Positions 43,868-52,650 of a stretch of DNA of 64,000 bases are shown here, in pieces. The stretch spans positions 23,547 through 87,546 of the forward strand of contig JAJVII010000036.1 of assembly GCA_022072085.1 (NCBI GenBank), in the 5' to 3' direction. The translations under genes and the position numbers were made by a program. Numbering within the stretch: the first letter of the stretch is position 1; each line of letters opens with the position of its first letter. The notes under the pieces are model-generated. The model was not told the origin of the DNA and did no database searches. It saw only the letters and a program-made list of their open reading frames with translations. Source of the stretch: Phycisphaerae bacterium. Lineage in GTDB: Bacteria > Planctomycetota > Phycisphaerae > JAJVII01.

Positions 43868-44866
43868 ATGTCCAAGCTCAAGACCCTTCGCCTGGCGCTG
43901 ATCGGCAGCGGCGGCAACACGCGGGTCCACCTGCGTCGGCTGGCCGCGATTCCCGAGGTGAGCATCGTCGGCATCACCGAGCCGTCGGCCGACCAGTTGG
44001 CCGCCACGGCGGCCGCGTTCCCCGCGTTGGCCGGCCTGCCCACCTTCGACGATCATCGCAGGATGCTGCGCGCGGTGCAGGCCGACGCCGTGCTCATCTC
44101 CACGCCGCACACGCAGCACACGCGGCAGGTGCTCGACGCGCTGGCGGCCGGTCTGCACGTTCAATGTGAGAAGCCGCTGGCCTGCACCGTCGCCGACACC
44201 AAGAGAATCGTCGCGGCCGCGACGAAGGCCCGCCGCCAGGTGGTCATCAGCTTCCAGCGCCGCTGGACGGCCCAGTGGCAGTTCATTCGCGCCAAGGTCC
44301 GCTCGCCGGAGTTTGGCCGACCGCTCTTCGTGCAGTCATTCCTCAGCCAGGCGTGGCTCCAGCTCACCCGCGGCAAGTGGCGGCAGAAGAAGTCGCTCTC
44401 CGGCGGCGGGCAGCTCAACGACAGCGGCGCCCACCTGATCGACATGATCTTCTGGACCCTGCCGTCGCGCCCGGTCGAGGTGACCGCGATGATGGACAAC
44501 CGCGGCACGGAGGTGGACATCGACTCGGCCATCAGCTATCGCTTCGCCGACGGATGCCTGGGCAGCCTGGCCGTGCCGGGCGCCGGGCCCAAGCCCGTTT
44601 TCTGGGAGGACGTCACCATCATCGGCGACAAGGGGCTCGGCCTGTTCCTCCGCAACGGCACGCTGACGCTGGTGGACGACCGCGGCGTGGCCGAGCAGAA
44701 GTCCTACACCGGCGGCAGCGATCCGGACCGTCACTTCGTCGATGTGGTGCTCAAGGGGGCAAAGAATGAGTGCCCGCCGGCCGACTTTCTGCCCAACATC
44801 GCCTTCACCACTGCCTGCTGGAAGTCGGCGGCGATGGGCGGTCGGCCGGTGAAGATTGCGTATTGA
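43868..44866 (+). CDS. Gfo/Idh/MocA family oxidoreductase
   Basis: 332 residues, NAD(P)-dependent sugar or inositol dehydrogenase fold. The Rossmann start LRLALIGSGGNTRVHLRRL (about 7-24), the STPHTQH strand and Glu101-Lys102-Pro103 of C-E-K-P-L-A are diagnostic. GGGQLNDSGAHLIDMIFWTLP provides the conserved Asp/His of the active site. GGGAG (43858-43862) precedes ATG 43868. No signal peptide is present. Such enzymes are frequent with sulfatase or glycoside hydrolase loci; the sugar is not determinable. Confidence 0.92.
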   Translation: MSKLKTLRLALIGSGGNTRVHLRRLAAIPEVSIVGITEPSADQLAATAAAFPALAGLPTFDDHRRMLRAVQADAVLISTPHTQHTRQVLDALAAGLHVQCEKPLACTVADTKRIVAAATKARRQVVISFQRRWTAQWQFIRAKVRSPEFGRPLFVQSFLSQAWLQLTRGKWRQKKSLSGGGQLNDSGAHLIDMIFWTLPSRPVEVTAMMDNRGTEVDIDSAISYRFADGCLGSLAVPGAGPKPVFWEDVTIIGDKGLGLFLRNGTLTLVDDRGVAEQKSYTGGSDPDRHFVDVVLKGAKNECPPADFLPNIAFTTACWKSAAMGGRPVKIAY

Positions 44867-44888
44867 GGAAGGCGAGCCTCGACCCCGT

Positions 44889-44908
44889 CCCCGTCGCAAG
44901 CGACGGGG
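44889..44908. terminator. Bidirectional hairpin between convergent genes
   Basis: CCCCGTCG (44889-44896), loop CAAG, CGACGGGG (44901-44908): a perfect 8-bp GC stem, 22 bp after the Gfo/Idh stop and 28 bp after the end of the convergent lipoprotein gene. It has no T-run. Confidence 0.5.
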
Positions 44909-44936
44909 CTTGGATGGGCGGGGAGGGGACTTGAGC

Positions 44937-45473
44937 TTACTGCCGTGACGCGGCGCCGAACCGGTTGCCGTCCGGTTTGTTCTTGAGCGTCGCCAGGATG
45001 CGGTCGCACTCGGCGTCGGTGGTCATGCGCAAGCGGACCGGCCCGGATCGGCCGACCGCGAAGACCGGGTGTTGCTTGCCCGGCATTGACCAGGCCGTGC
45101 TGTTGGTCGCCAACAGGAAGCCGCGGCCGTCGGCCGAGACGACCGGGACGAACGCCGCGGTTTTCTCCAACTCGGCCATGTCGTCGGCGGCGACGGCGCG
45201 GGCGGCCAGGTCGCGATAGCTCAGGGCCATGTCAACCATCGGCCGGCTCGGCTGGTCGGGCTCGGCGGTGACCGCCAGGTCGCCCGGCCGAGTTGTGCGG
45301 TCGCAAAGACATTCGAGCACCAGCCGGCAGTTGGGGCTGCGGTTGGGCCAGACGCTTTCATCCTGGCCTGCGCGGGCCGCCTGCATGACCCGGTCCCAGT
45401 GTGTTTGGCATCCAGCCGCCGACAACAGCAGCGTGACCGCCCCGGCCGCCGAGAGCAGCATCCGTCGAGTCAT
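44937..45473 (-). CDS. Small lipoprotein, hypothetical
   Basis: 178 residues. AAGGAG precedes ATG 45473. The signal (MTRRMLLSAAGAVTLLLSAAG|C, Cys22) is lipoprotein-like, though the position -3 is Ala rather than Leu. The mature part contains NRSPNCRLVLECLCDRTTRPGD, a helical middle rich in Ala, and a C-terminal half (TNSTAWSMPGKQHPVFAVGRSG, LRMTTDAECDRILATLKN). The family is not recognised. It is divergent from the ECF sigma gene over 230 bp; each side carries its own TATAAT. Confidence 0.6.
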   Translation of the reverse strand: MTRRMLLSAAGAVTLLLSAAGCQTHWDRVMQAARAGQDESVWPNRSPNCRLVLECLCDRTTRPGDLAVTAEPDQPSRPMVDMALSYRDLAARAVAADDMAELEKTAAFVPVVSADGRGFLLATNSTAWSMPGKQHPVFAVGRSGPVRLRMTTDAECDRILATLKNKPDGNRFGAASRQ

Positions 45474-45528
45474 GGCCGTGCTCCTTCCGCAAGTCTTTTC
45501 GGCGATGGAAGTATCGAAATGCCCCGGG

Positions 45529-45534
45529 ATTATA
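45529..45534 (-). promoter_or_regulatory. -10 element for the small lipoprotein gene
   Basis: A perfect TATAAT on the minus strand (complement of 45529-45534), 56 nt before ATG 45473. No convincing -35 box is seen, which suggests an activator or alternative sigma factor. Confidence 0.35.
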
Positions 45535-45609
45535 CCCGTCAGCCCCGGCTGGGAGCGAGGATTTCCCCGGCCGGCCCAGCCGACAGTAACAGGTTTTCTC
45601 GTCACAAGC

Positions 45610-45615
45610 TATAAT
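45610..45615 (+). promoter_or_regulatory. -10 element for the ECF sigma operon
   Basis: A perfect TATAAT at 45610-45615, 88 nt before ATG 45704, again without a clear -35 hexamer. It is arranged back-to-back with the TATAAT of the divergent lipoprotein gene. Confidence 0.35.
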
Positions 45616-45703
45616 CGGGCCTTCCGGCGGCTGCCGGGCCTGACGACGGGACGGGTAACTTCGGCAAAGTTTTCGCAATGTGGCACTTAGGCCGGCGTTG
45701 TGC

Positions 45704-46312
45704 ATGAAAGAGAAAGAGACCGCAGCCGACAGCTCCGAACTGCTTGCGTCCCTGGTGGACGGTTGCAAGTCGGGGGATCAGCAGGCCTACGAGCGGCTGA
45801 TCGGGCTTTACAGCCCCCGCCTCTACGGCTATCTGCTGCGGCTGGTAGGGCGGCCTGACGACGCCGAGGAACTGCTCCAGGAAGTCTTCCTGCGGCTGGT
45901 CCGGTCGATCGGGAGCTACCGTCACGACGGGCAGCTCACGGCCTACCTCTTCCGGATTGCGACCAACGTCGTGCGGGACCGGCACCGGAGAAAGAAGGTC
46001 CGCCCGCACCAGGTGGCCGAATCCGAGGCAGCCGAGGACGACGCGGGCCTCGCGCTGGGCGACCAGGTCGCCGGCGACGAGCCTGCCCCCGACGCGTCTT
46101 TGGGATTGCGTGAGAGGGCCGACGCGTTAAACCAGGCCTTGGGTCGGCTGCCCGAAGAGCAACGACAGGTGATCCTGCTGCGGCACTTCTCGGAGCTGCC
46201 GTTCGGCGAGATCGCCCAACTGATGGACTGCCCGGTCGGCACGGTGCTGGCCCGGGCCCATCGAGGCCTTAAGCGTCTGCGGGAACTGCTCGGCGATGAC
46301 ATCGAAACCTGA
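45704..46312 (+). CDS. ECF-type sigma-70 family factor
   Basis: 202 residues. Region 2 spans about 12-90 (DQQAYERLIGLYSPRLYGYLLRLVG, DAEELLQEVFLRLVR, YLFRIATNVVRDRHRR). An acidic linker (ESEAAEDDAGLALGDQVAGDE) joins it to region 4 at about 135-195 (LPEEQRQVILLRHFSELPFGEIAQLMDCPVGTVLARAHRGLKRL), which would recognise the -35 element. ATG 45704 is taken as the start; GTG 45680 is possible and neither has a strong Shine-Dalgarno. The end overlaps the next gene by 17 bp, the usual coupling to a cognate anti-sigma factor. Confidence 0.92.
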   Translation: MKEKETAADSSELLASLVDGCKSGDQQAYERLIGLYSPRLYGYLLRLVGRPDDAEELLQEVFLRLVRSIGSYRHDGQLTAYLFRIATNVVRDRHRRKKVRPHQVAESEAAEDDAGLALGDQVAGDEPAPDASLGLRERADALNQALGRLPEEQRQVILLRHFSELPFGEIAQLMDCPVGTVLARAHRGLKRLRELLGDDIET

Positions 46313-46829
46313 CAACATGGACCGCGGGCTGACCCCCGAAGACCGCGCCCTGCTGGGGCCGCGGATCGCCGACGAACTGGAAGCCAACGTGGCGTGGCTG
46401 GCCGGTCGGCTCGATCGGCCCGCGACCCCGCCGGGCCTCTCGGCGCGGCTCGCCCAGGCCGTCCGCGGCGAACTGGCCGCCCGGCGTCGCCGCCACCGCA
46501 TCCTGCCCTGGTCCGGCGCGGCGGCCGCGGCGCTGCTGCTGGTCAGCGCGATGCTCTGGTATTCTCTGACCGGCGTCGACCGCGACGACCAAGTGGCCCG
46601 CATCACGCCGCCGGGCCTGCCGACTTCGACGGAACTCGCGTCGGCCAGGCCGACTGCCGCCGACGCCGACCTGCTGGTCGAAAACTACGAGACCACCGTG
46701 AATCGCGACGTGGTCTCGCTCGTGGCGATGAACCGCGGCGTGGAACTGCTTGGTCGCGAACTGGACCCGCGCAACGACGTCCCCGGCGGCGAGCCGTGGG
46801 CCGCCCTGGTTGACTCCTACGACCACTGA
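46296..46829 (+). CDS. Predicted membrane anti-sigma factor
   Basis: 177 residues, overlapping the end of the sigma gene by 17 bp. A cytoplasmic helical part (about 1-70) contains DELEANVAWLAGRLDRP and LSARLAQAVRGELAARRRRHRI. One membrane span lies at about 72-92 (AAAAALLLVSAMLWYSL), and the outer part is about 85 residues (VENYETTVNRDVVSLVAMN). No zinc-binding HxxxCxxC motif is present, so it is not of the ZAS type. Assignment rests on gene order, size and topology rather than a clear family motif. Confidence 0.65.
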   Translation: MTSKPDNMDRGLTPEDRALLGPRIADELEANVAWLAGRLDRPATPPGLSARLAQAVRGELAARRRRHRILPWSGAAAAALLLVSAMLWYSLTGVDRDDQVARITPPGLPTSTELASARPTAADADLLVENYETTVNRDVVSLVAMNRGVELLGRELDPRNDVPGGEPWAALVDSYDH

Positions 46830-46832
46830 CGG

Positions 46833-47669
46833 ATGCCCATGAAGCTGAAGCTCGTCCACATCGCATTCTGGCTGACCTGCGGCATCGTGCTGGGCACGGG
46901 CCTGACCGCCCTGCTGCCGGCCGACGACCGTCCGTCCGACAGCGCGAAGGTTGCCGCCCAGCCCCCGCGGTCCGACGACGGCCTGCCCGACCTGACGGCC
47001 ACCGACCGCAGCCTGCGGCTGGCACAGGCCAGGCTAGGCCGACCGTTCCGCGATCGCGACGCGACCACCCAGCCCGACGAAGAGGGGACGGGCGACCGCC
47101 GGCCGCGTTTCACCCGCGGCGACTTCATGGAGAATCATCGCCCCGCGCCGCTGACGCTGACCGATGCCCAGACGGCCGAGATCATGCAGTATCTCCGCGA
47201 GAACGACCCGCGGCTGGTCCAGGTGCTGGAGGAGACCCGTAAGCGCGACGCGGCGGAATACGACCGGCTGTGGGCCCGCGTGGCCCGCTCGGCCCTCTAC
47301 ATGATGGAGTTGAAGCGCACCGACCCCGAACTGCACGGCATGATCCGCCAGGACATGAAACTCGGCCTGGAGATTCAGAAGCTGGCCCAGGACGCCGTCG
47401 CCAGCAACGACCCGGTGAAGCAGAGCGAACTCCGCGAGCAGATGCGGACGAAGCTCGAGGCCCGCTTCGACCTGAACCAGAAGCGATGGAACAAGCAGAT
47501 TCAGCAGTTCCAGAAGCGCATCGACGAGATGCAGCGGATGGTCGAGGTCCGCCAGGGCAAGAAGGAAGAGATCATCGAGCGCCAGATCGAAGAGCAGTTG
47601 CAGCGTGCCAAGGAACGCATGTCCCACCAGGGCGATTCGGTCGCCCCGACGACCGTGCCCTCCGAATAG
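46833..47669 (+). CDS. Membrane-anchored CpxP/Spy-like periplasmic protein
   Basis: 278 residues, 3 bp after the anti-sigma gene. One N-terminal anchor (HIAFWLTCGIVLGTGLTALLP, about 9-29) precedes a disordered, acidic linker. A long helical part follows from about 105, starting with L-T-L-T-D-A-Q (the LTxxQ hallmark of CpxP/Spy/CnrX), then WARVARSALYMMELKRTD and coiled-coil repeats up to 265 (RIDEMQRMVEVRQGKKEEI, EEQLQRAKERMSHQG). The order sigma / anti-sigma / CpxP-like resembles the cnrYXH metal-sensing operon, with this protein as sensor. Metal or misfolded-protein sensing is an inference. Confidence 0.75.
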   Translation: MPMKLKLVHIAFWLTCGIVLGTGLTALLPADDRPSDSAKVAAQPPRSDDGLPDLTATDRSLRLAQARLGRPFRDRDATTQPDEEGTGDRRPRFTRGDFMENHRPAPLTLTDAQTAEIMQYLRENDPRLVQVLEETRKRDAAEYDRLWARVARSALYMMELKRTDPELHGMIRQDMKLGLEIQKLAQDAVASNDPVKQSELREQMRTKLEARFDLNQKRWNKQIQQFQKRIDEMQRMVEVRQGKKEEIIERQIEEQLQRAKERMSHQGDSVAPTTVPSE

Positions 47670-47804
47670 GCTTCGCTCCAATGCAACGAGCGGGCGCGAC
47701 CGCGGGCCGCAGGCCTCGGCGTCTTCTCCTGCGCTGATCGCTTGCCGGCTCGTGCGGTCTGCGTTAGTCTGCCATGAGATTCGTGATTTCCCGGGAGGAA
47801 GACC

Positions 47805-48266
47805 ATGGAAGGATCGCCGGTTCGCGTTCGCCCGGCCACCGAGGCCGATGTCGAGAGCCTCGTCGCCTTCAACATGGCGATGGCCAACGAGACCGAGGGC
47901 AGGCAACTGGACCCGGCGACGCTGCGTGCGGGTGTGCGGGCGGTGTTCGATCGCCCCCAGCGCGGGTTCTACCTGATCGCCGAATGCGATGGCCGCACGG
48001 CCGGCGGCCTGCTGATCACCTTTGAGTGGAGCGACTGGCGCAACGCCGACTGGTGGTGGATCCAGTCGGTCTACGTGGAGCCTGCCTTCCGGCGGCGCGG
48101 CATCTATCGCGCCATGCACCGACATGTCCAGGGACTGGCCCGCGCCGACGGCGGCGTTCGCGGCGTCAGGCTCTACGTGGAATGCGATAACGCCTCGGCC
48201 CAGGACACCTACCGGGCATTGGGGATGGAACGCGTCAACTACCTCATGTTCCAGGCCGAGTTCTGA
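47805..48266 (+). CDS. GNAT family N-acetyltransferase
   Basis: 153 residues. The acetyl-CoA loop R-R-R-G-I-Y-R is at 96-102 in V-E-P-A-F-R-R-R-G-I, following the beta-strand WWWIQSVYVEP. The C-terminal YVECDNASAQDTYRALGMERVNYLMF is the classical motif B region (N..A...Y..LGF-like). GGGAGG precedes the ATG at good spacing. The substrate is unknown. It converges on the sulfatase operon with a 1-bp gap. Confidence 0.9.
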   Translation: MEGSPVRVRPATEADVESLVAFNMAMANETEGRQLDPATLRAGVRAVFDRPQRGFYLIAECDGRTAGGLLITFEWSDWRNADWWWIQSVYVEPAFRRRGIYRAMHRHVQGLARADGGVRGVRLYVECDNASAQDTYRALGMERVNYLMFQAEF

Positions 48267-48267
48267 C

Positions 48268-49734
48268 CTACCCCGGGAGATATTCCCGGTCCGAGTCCGT
48301 CCAGAAGACCGAAGGCTGCCGGTTGGCCAGCGGCTTCAGCGCCGCCGGATCGTAGGCGTAGTCCGTGCGGCCATTCAGGTGCTCGGCCATCCGGGCCCGC
48401 ATCGGTGTCAGCAGTGCGGCGTCGGCTGACAGGTCGCGCTGCTCCCACGGATCGTCCGCGAGGTCGAAGATCTGCTCCTCGTTCGTGCCGGCGTACCAGA
48501 CGTACTTGTGCCGTCCGCTGACGATGAAGTGGCTGGCGTGCGCGCCGCTGTGCTCGCCGAAAAGCTCGTCGCGGACGCGGTCGGCCTGCCCGCGCAGGAC
48601 GGGCAGCAGCGATCGGCCGTCCACGCCGTCGGGCGTCGGGGCCCCGGCCAGGTCGCAGACCGTTGGCAGGATGTCCTCCAGCGAGACCAGTGCATCGCTG
48701 GCGGCCCCGGCCCGGGCGAACCGCTCCATGTTCCGCGTGTGGATGAAGAACGGCACGTGGGCCGACCCCTCGTAGGCCAGCGTCTTGCGATAGAGCTGGT
48801 GGTCGCCGAGCATCTCGCCGTGGTCGCTGGTGAAGACGATCGCCAGCGGCCGACCCGCCCGCGGCGTGGCCCGCTCGGTCGTCTGCTTGACCAGGTGCTG
48901 AAGCCGGTCGTCCAGGTGGTTGATCAGCCCGTAGTAGCCGGCCATCGTCTCGCGCAGCCACTCCTGATTGAACGGCCCGACCGGGCTGTCGCTGCGGACG
49001 CCCGGCCGACCGCGCGGCGGGAACTGCGGGACCCAGCCGCCGACGTGCGGCGCCCAGTCCTCGCGCCCGACGTAGCGGTCCCAGTAGACCTGCGGCGGGA
49101 CCAGCGGCGGGTGTGGCGCCCAGAACGACAGGTGCAGGAAGTACGGGCAACTCGGGTCGCGCCGCGTGCGGATGAACTCAAACGCCTCCTCCACCAGCCA
49201 GCTCGTGTGGTGCAGGTTCTCGTCGAGCTGCCACGGCCGCGCCCCCCACTCGTTGGGTCCCAGCCCGTGGCTGTTGGGCAGGACGAACTGGTCCTGCCCG
49301 TTGTCCAGCAGCCAATGCCAATAGTCGTTCTGGCCGAACCACGGCGAGCCCGGCCGCACGTCCATCGTCTCGCTGAGGATCACGTTGTCGAACCCGAACC
49401 GCTTGCGCTGCGGGTAGACGTGGAACTTGCCGATGAGCTGCGTCTGGTAGCCGACCTGCTTGAGCTGGCCCGGCAGGGTCCAGGGAGGGTTGAACTCGAC
49501 GCCGTCCTGGTAGCCCGGCAGACCGTGCAGCGGGTTGCTGGGGTGCAGTCCGGTCAGGATCGTCCGCCGCGCGGCGATGCAACTCGGGCAGGTGGTGTAC
49601 GCCCGGGAGAAGTTCGTCCCCGACGCCGCCCAATGGTCCAGGTTGGGCGTGCGAAGGACGTCGTTGCCGTTGAGCGCCAGCCCGTCGAACCGCTGCTGGT
49701 CGGTCGTGATCAGGATGATGTCCGGACGCTCCAT
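48268..49734 (-). CDS. Sulfatase 3 of the leaderless operon
   Basis: 488 residues of the formylglycine-dependent type I sulfatase/alkaline phosphatase fold. The N-terminus DIILITTDQQRFD is the metal site. The FGly signature is T-C-P-S-C-I-A-A-R-R-T-I-L-T-G with the modified Cys at residue 52 (C-x-A-x-R). The motif FTSDHGEMLGDHQLYRKT gives the second metal site. No signal peptide is present and the protein begins at the first strand, so it would be cytoplasmic unless exported by another route. It starts 3 bp after the stop of sulfatase 2 and lies last in the operon. Confidence 0.93.
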   Translation of the reverse strand: MERPDIILITTDQQRFDGLALNGNDVLRTPNLDHWAASGTNFSRAYTTCPSCIAARRTILTGLHPSNPLHGLPGYQDGVEFNPPWTLPGQLKQVGYQTQLIGKFHVYPQRKRFGFDNVILSETMDVRPGSPWFGQNDYWHWLLDNGQDQFVLPNSHGLGPNEWGARPWQLDENLHHTSWLVEEAFEFIRTRRDPSCPYFLHLSFWAPHPPLVPPQVYWDRYVGREDWAPHVGGWVPQFPPRGRPGVRSDSPVGPFNQEWLRETMAGYYGLINHLDDRLQHLVKQTTERATPRAGRPLAIVFTSDHGEMLGDHQLYRKTLAYEGSAHVPFFIHTRNMERFARAGAASDALVSLEDILPTVCDLAGAPTPDGVDGRSLLPVLRGQADRVRDELFGEHSGAHASHFIVSGRHKYVWYAGTNEEQIFDLADDPWEQRDLSADAALLTPMRARMAEHLNGRTDYAYDPAALKPLANRQPSVFWTDSDREYLPG

Positions 49735-49737
49735 GAT

Positions 49738-51180
49738 TCATCGCGCTCCGAAGAAGGGGGTCGGCGGCCGATTGGCCAGCGGCTCCAGGGCCGAGAGGTC
49801 GTAACGGCAGTCGGTCCGCCCGGCCAGATGGTCGGCCATCGCCCGGCGCATCGGTTCGAGAAGCTCGCGCCGGTCGCTGATGTCGGTCAGTTCCCAGGGG
49901 TCCTTGTCCAGGTCGAAGAGCTGCTCCTCGTTGCTTTCGGCGAGCCAGATGTACTTCAGCCGGTCGCGGACGAGAAAGTGGTTGGCCCGGTTCTTGCCGC
50001 TGTGCTCGCCGAAGACCTCGTCGCGGACGCGGTCGGCCTGGCCGGTCAGGATCGGCATGAGGGATCGCCCGTCCACGCCGGCGGGCGTGGCCACGCCTGC
50101 CATGTCGCAGATCGTCGGCAGCAGGTCCTCCAGCGAAACCAGGGCGTCGCTGGGTCGGCCGGCCGCCGCGGGGCGGGGCATGTTCCGCGCGTGGATGAAG
50201 AATGGCACGTGGGCCGACCCCTCGTAGGGCAGCGCCTTGCGGAACAGCTCGTGGTCGCCGAGCATCTCGCCGTGATCGCTGGTGAAGAGGATCCACAGCG
50301 GCCGCGGGTCGTTGTCGGCGGCGCCGTGCTGGTAGACCTGCTGGAACAGGTGGCTCAGCCGGTCATCGACGTGGTTGACCAGACCGTGGTAGCCGGCCTG
50401 GGCCCGCTGCATCTCGGCCGGGTCGAACGGGCCCACCCCGCTGTCGGGGATCAGGCCGCGCCGCGGGCCGTCGAACAGCGGCGTCCACGAGCCGACGTGC
50501 GGCCGGTAGGGTTTGTCGGCGTAGCGGTCCCAGTAATCCCGTGGCGGAACGAGCGGCGGGTGCGGCGCGACGAATGACAGGTGCATGAAGAACGGGCAGC
50601 TCGGGTCGCGGCGGTGTTCGAGGAACTCGATCGCTTCTTCGACCAGCCAGCTCGAATGGTGCAGGTTCTCGTCCAGTTGGAACGGCCGCCCGACCCACGA
50701 GTTGCCCCAGATGCCGTGGCTCGACGGGTTGGTCGTCTCGCCCTGTCGCCGCAGCCACGTGAGGTAGTCATTGCGCCCGACAAAGCGCGACCGGTCGCGC
50801 GCCGAGCCGGTCTCGCTGAGGACCAGGTGGTCGAACCCGTAGCGTTTGCCCTGCGGAAACAGGTGCAGTTTGCCGACCAGTTGCGTCTGGTATCCCGCGT
50901 CGCCCAGCAGCCCGGGCAGCGTCCAGGGCGGGTCGAACTCCAGGCCGTCCTGGTAGCCGCGCAGCCCGTGGAGCGGGTTGCTCGGGTGCAGGCCGGTCAG
51001 GATCGTCCGCCGTGCGGCGATGCAACTCGGGCAGGTGACGTAGGCGCGGGAGAAGTTGACGCCGTCGCTTGCCCAGTGGTCGAGGTTGGGCGTGCTGATG
51101 TCGCGGTCGCCATTGAGCGCCAGCGCGTCGAACCGCTGCTGGTCGGTCGTGATCAGCAGGATGTTGGGCCGCTCGTTCAC
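49738..51180 (-). CDS. Sulfatase 2 of the leaderless operon
   Basis: 480 residues from a GTG start at 51180 that overlaps the stop of sulfatase 1 as GTGA (4 nt). NILLITTDQQRFDALALNG begins the fold. The FGly Cys is residue 53 in C-P-S-C-I-A-A-R-R. Other motifs are YFMHLSF-like SCPFFMHLSFVAPHPP, LFTSDHGEMLGDHELFRKA and the substrate-side HSGKNRANHF. Like its neighbours it has no signal peptide. The middle section LFQQVYQHGAADNDPRPLW differs from sulfatases 1 and 3. It probably acts on a related sulfated substrate. Confidence 0.92.
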   Translation of the reverse strand: MNERPNILLITTDQQRFDALALNGDRDISTPNLDHWASDGVNFSRAYVTCPSCIAARRTILTGLHPSNPLHGLRGYQDGLEFDPPWTLPGLLGDAGYQTQLVGKLHLFPQGKRYGFDHLVLSETGSARDRSRFVGRNDYLTWLRRQGETTNPSSHGIWGNSWVGRPFQLDENLHHSSWLVEEAIEFLEHRRDPSCPFFMHLSFVAPHPPLVPPRDYWDRYADKPYRPHVGSWTPLFDGPRRGLIPDSGVGPFDPAEMQRAQAGYHGLVNHVDDRLSHLFQQVYQHGAADNDPRPLWILFTSDHGEMLGDHELFRKALPYEGSAHVPFFIHARNMPRPAAAGRPSDALVSLEDLLPTICDMAGVATPAGVDGRSLMPILTGQADRVRDEVFGEHSGKNRANHFLVRDRLKYIWLAESNEEQLFDLDKDPWELTDISDRRELLEPMRRAMADHLAGRTDCRYDLSALEPLANRPPTPFFGAR

Positions 51181-52625
51181 CGGACTTCTCCGTAGATCGC
51201 CCGCGGCGGTCGGCCGGCACAGGGCGTCAGCTTGCTCCGGTCGTAGTTGTAGTCCCTGCGGCCGGCCAGGTGGTCGGCCATCCGCTGGCGGAACGGGGCC
51301 AGCGCCGCCGCGTCGGCCGACAGGTCGTTCAGCTCGCGCGGATCAGCCGACAGGTCGAACAGCATCTCCTCGCCCGTCGCGGCGTGCCAGACGTACTTGC
51401 GGTAGGACGCAGCCTCGATCAGCCAGTGGTTGGACAAGTCGCGGGCGGCGTGTTCGCCGAACAGCCACGGACGCGACGGCGGGGCCTGGCCTCGCAGGGC
51501 GGCGGCCAGCGATCGCCCGTCCACCGGCCCGGGCACGTCCACGCCGGCCAGCTCGCAGACCGTCGGCAGCAGATCCTCCAGTCCGACCAGCGCGTCGCAC
51601 GACCCGGTGCGCAGGTCCACGTCGCGCCCGGACACGAAGAACGGCACATGCGTCGAACCCTCGAACGCGACCTGCTTGTGGTGCAGGTAATGATCTCCGA
51701 GCATCTCGCCGTGGTCGCTGGTGAACAGGATCAGCATCGGCTCGGCGGCTGACTTCGTGCCGCGGTCGAAGGCGGCGTTGAGCAGCCGGTAAACCTGGTC
51801 GTCGACGTGGTTGATCAGCCCGTAGTAACCGGCCGCCGACTCGCGCAGCTCCGGTTCGGTCAGCCGGGCGACGCCGGCCTCGGGGCTTTGGCCGCGGGGC
51901 TGGGGCCCGCTGAACTTCGGCGCCCACTCGCCGATCGCAGGCTGCCGGGCGGCCCGACGCATGTAGCGGCCGAAGTAGGTCCGCGGCGGAACGAACGGCG
52001 GGTGCGGCGCCCAGAACGACAGGTGCAGGAAGAACGGGCAGGCCGGATCGCGCCGCCGGCGGAGAAAGTCGATCGCCTCGTGAACGCACCAGTTGCTGTG
52101 GTGCAGGTCGTCGGCCAGGTGGAACGGCCGGGCGATGCGCGAGTTGGCCCCCACGCCGCAGGCGATCGGGCTGAAGCGATGCCCGCGCCGGGCCAGCCAG
52201 CTCACGTAGTCGTTTCGGCCGAAGTAGTCGGAGTCCGGCCGCCAGTCGAGCTGCTCGCTGAGCACGACGTTGTCGAAACCGTATCGCTTGCCCTGCGGGT
52301 AGACGTGGAACTTGCCGATGAGCTGCGTCTGGTAGCCGGCCCCGCTCAGCAGCCCGGGCAGCGTGAAGTCGGGGAAGAACTCCTCGCCGTCGAGATAGCC
52401 CGGCCGGCCGTGCCTGGGGTTGGAGGGGTGCAGCCCGGTCAGGATCGTCCGCCGCGCGGCGATGCAACTGGGACAGGTGACGTAGCCGCGCGTGAAGTTG
52501 ACCCCGTGGGCCGCCAGTTCGTCCAGGTGCGGCGTCTGGATGGCCGATCCGTCCGGGGCGTTCAGACTCATCGCGTCGAACCGCTGCTGGTCGGTCGTGA
52601 TCAGCACGATGTTGGGACGCTTCAT
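51177..52625 (-). CDS. Sulfatase 1 of the leaderless operon
   Basis: 482 residues, first gene of the operon. ATG 52625 (preceded by ATG 52628) follows AGGAGG by a few bases. KRPNIVLITTDQQRFDAMS opens the fold; the FGly Cys is residue 54 in C-P-S-C-I-A-A-R-R. LFTSDHGEMLGDHYLHHKQ and PFFLHLSFWAPHPPFVPP are the metal- and substrate-side motifs. No signal peptide. A promoter lies 26-54 nt upstream. The three operon members share the CIAAR form of the FGly site and long stretches of sequence, indicating tandem duplication. Confidence 0.93.
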   Translation of the reverse strand: MKRPNIVLITTDQQRFDAMSLNAPDGSAIQTPHLDELAAHGVNFTRGYVTCPSCIAARRTILTGLHPSNPRHGRPGYLDGEEFFPDFTLPGLLSGAGYQTQLIGKFHVYPQGKRYGFDNVVLSEQLDWRPDSDYFGRNDYVSWLARRGHRFSPIACGVGANSRIARPFHLADDLHHSNWCVHEAIDFLRRRRDPACPFFLHLSFWAPHPPFVPPRTYFGRYMRRAARQPAIGEWAPKFSGPQPRGQSPEAGVARLTEPELRESAAGYYGLINHVDDQVYRLLNAAFDRGTKSAAEPMLILFTSDHGEMLGDHYLHHKQVAFEGSTHVPFFVSGRDVDLRTGSCDALVGLEDLLPTVCELAGVDVPGPVDGRSLAAALRGQAPPSRPWLFGEHAARDLSNHWLIEAASYRKYVWHAATGEEMLFDLSADPRELNDLSADAAALAPFRQRMADHLAGRRDYNYDRSKLTPCAGRPPRAIYGEVR

Positions 52626-52650
52626 CATGGCCTCCTGCTTGGACCCGCCG

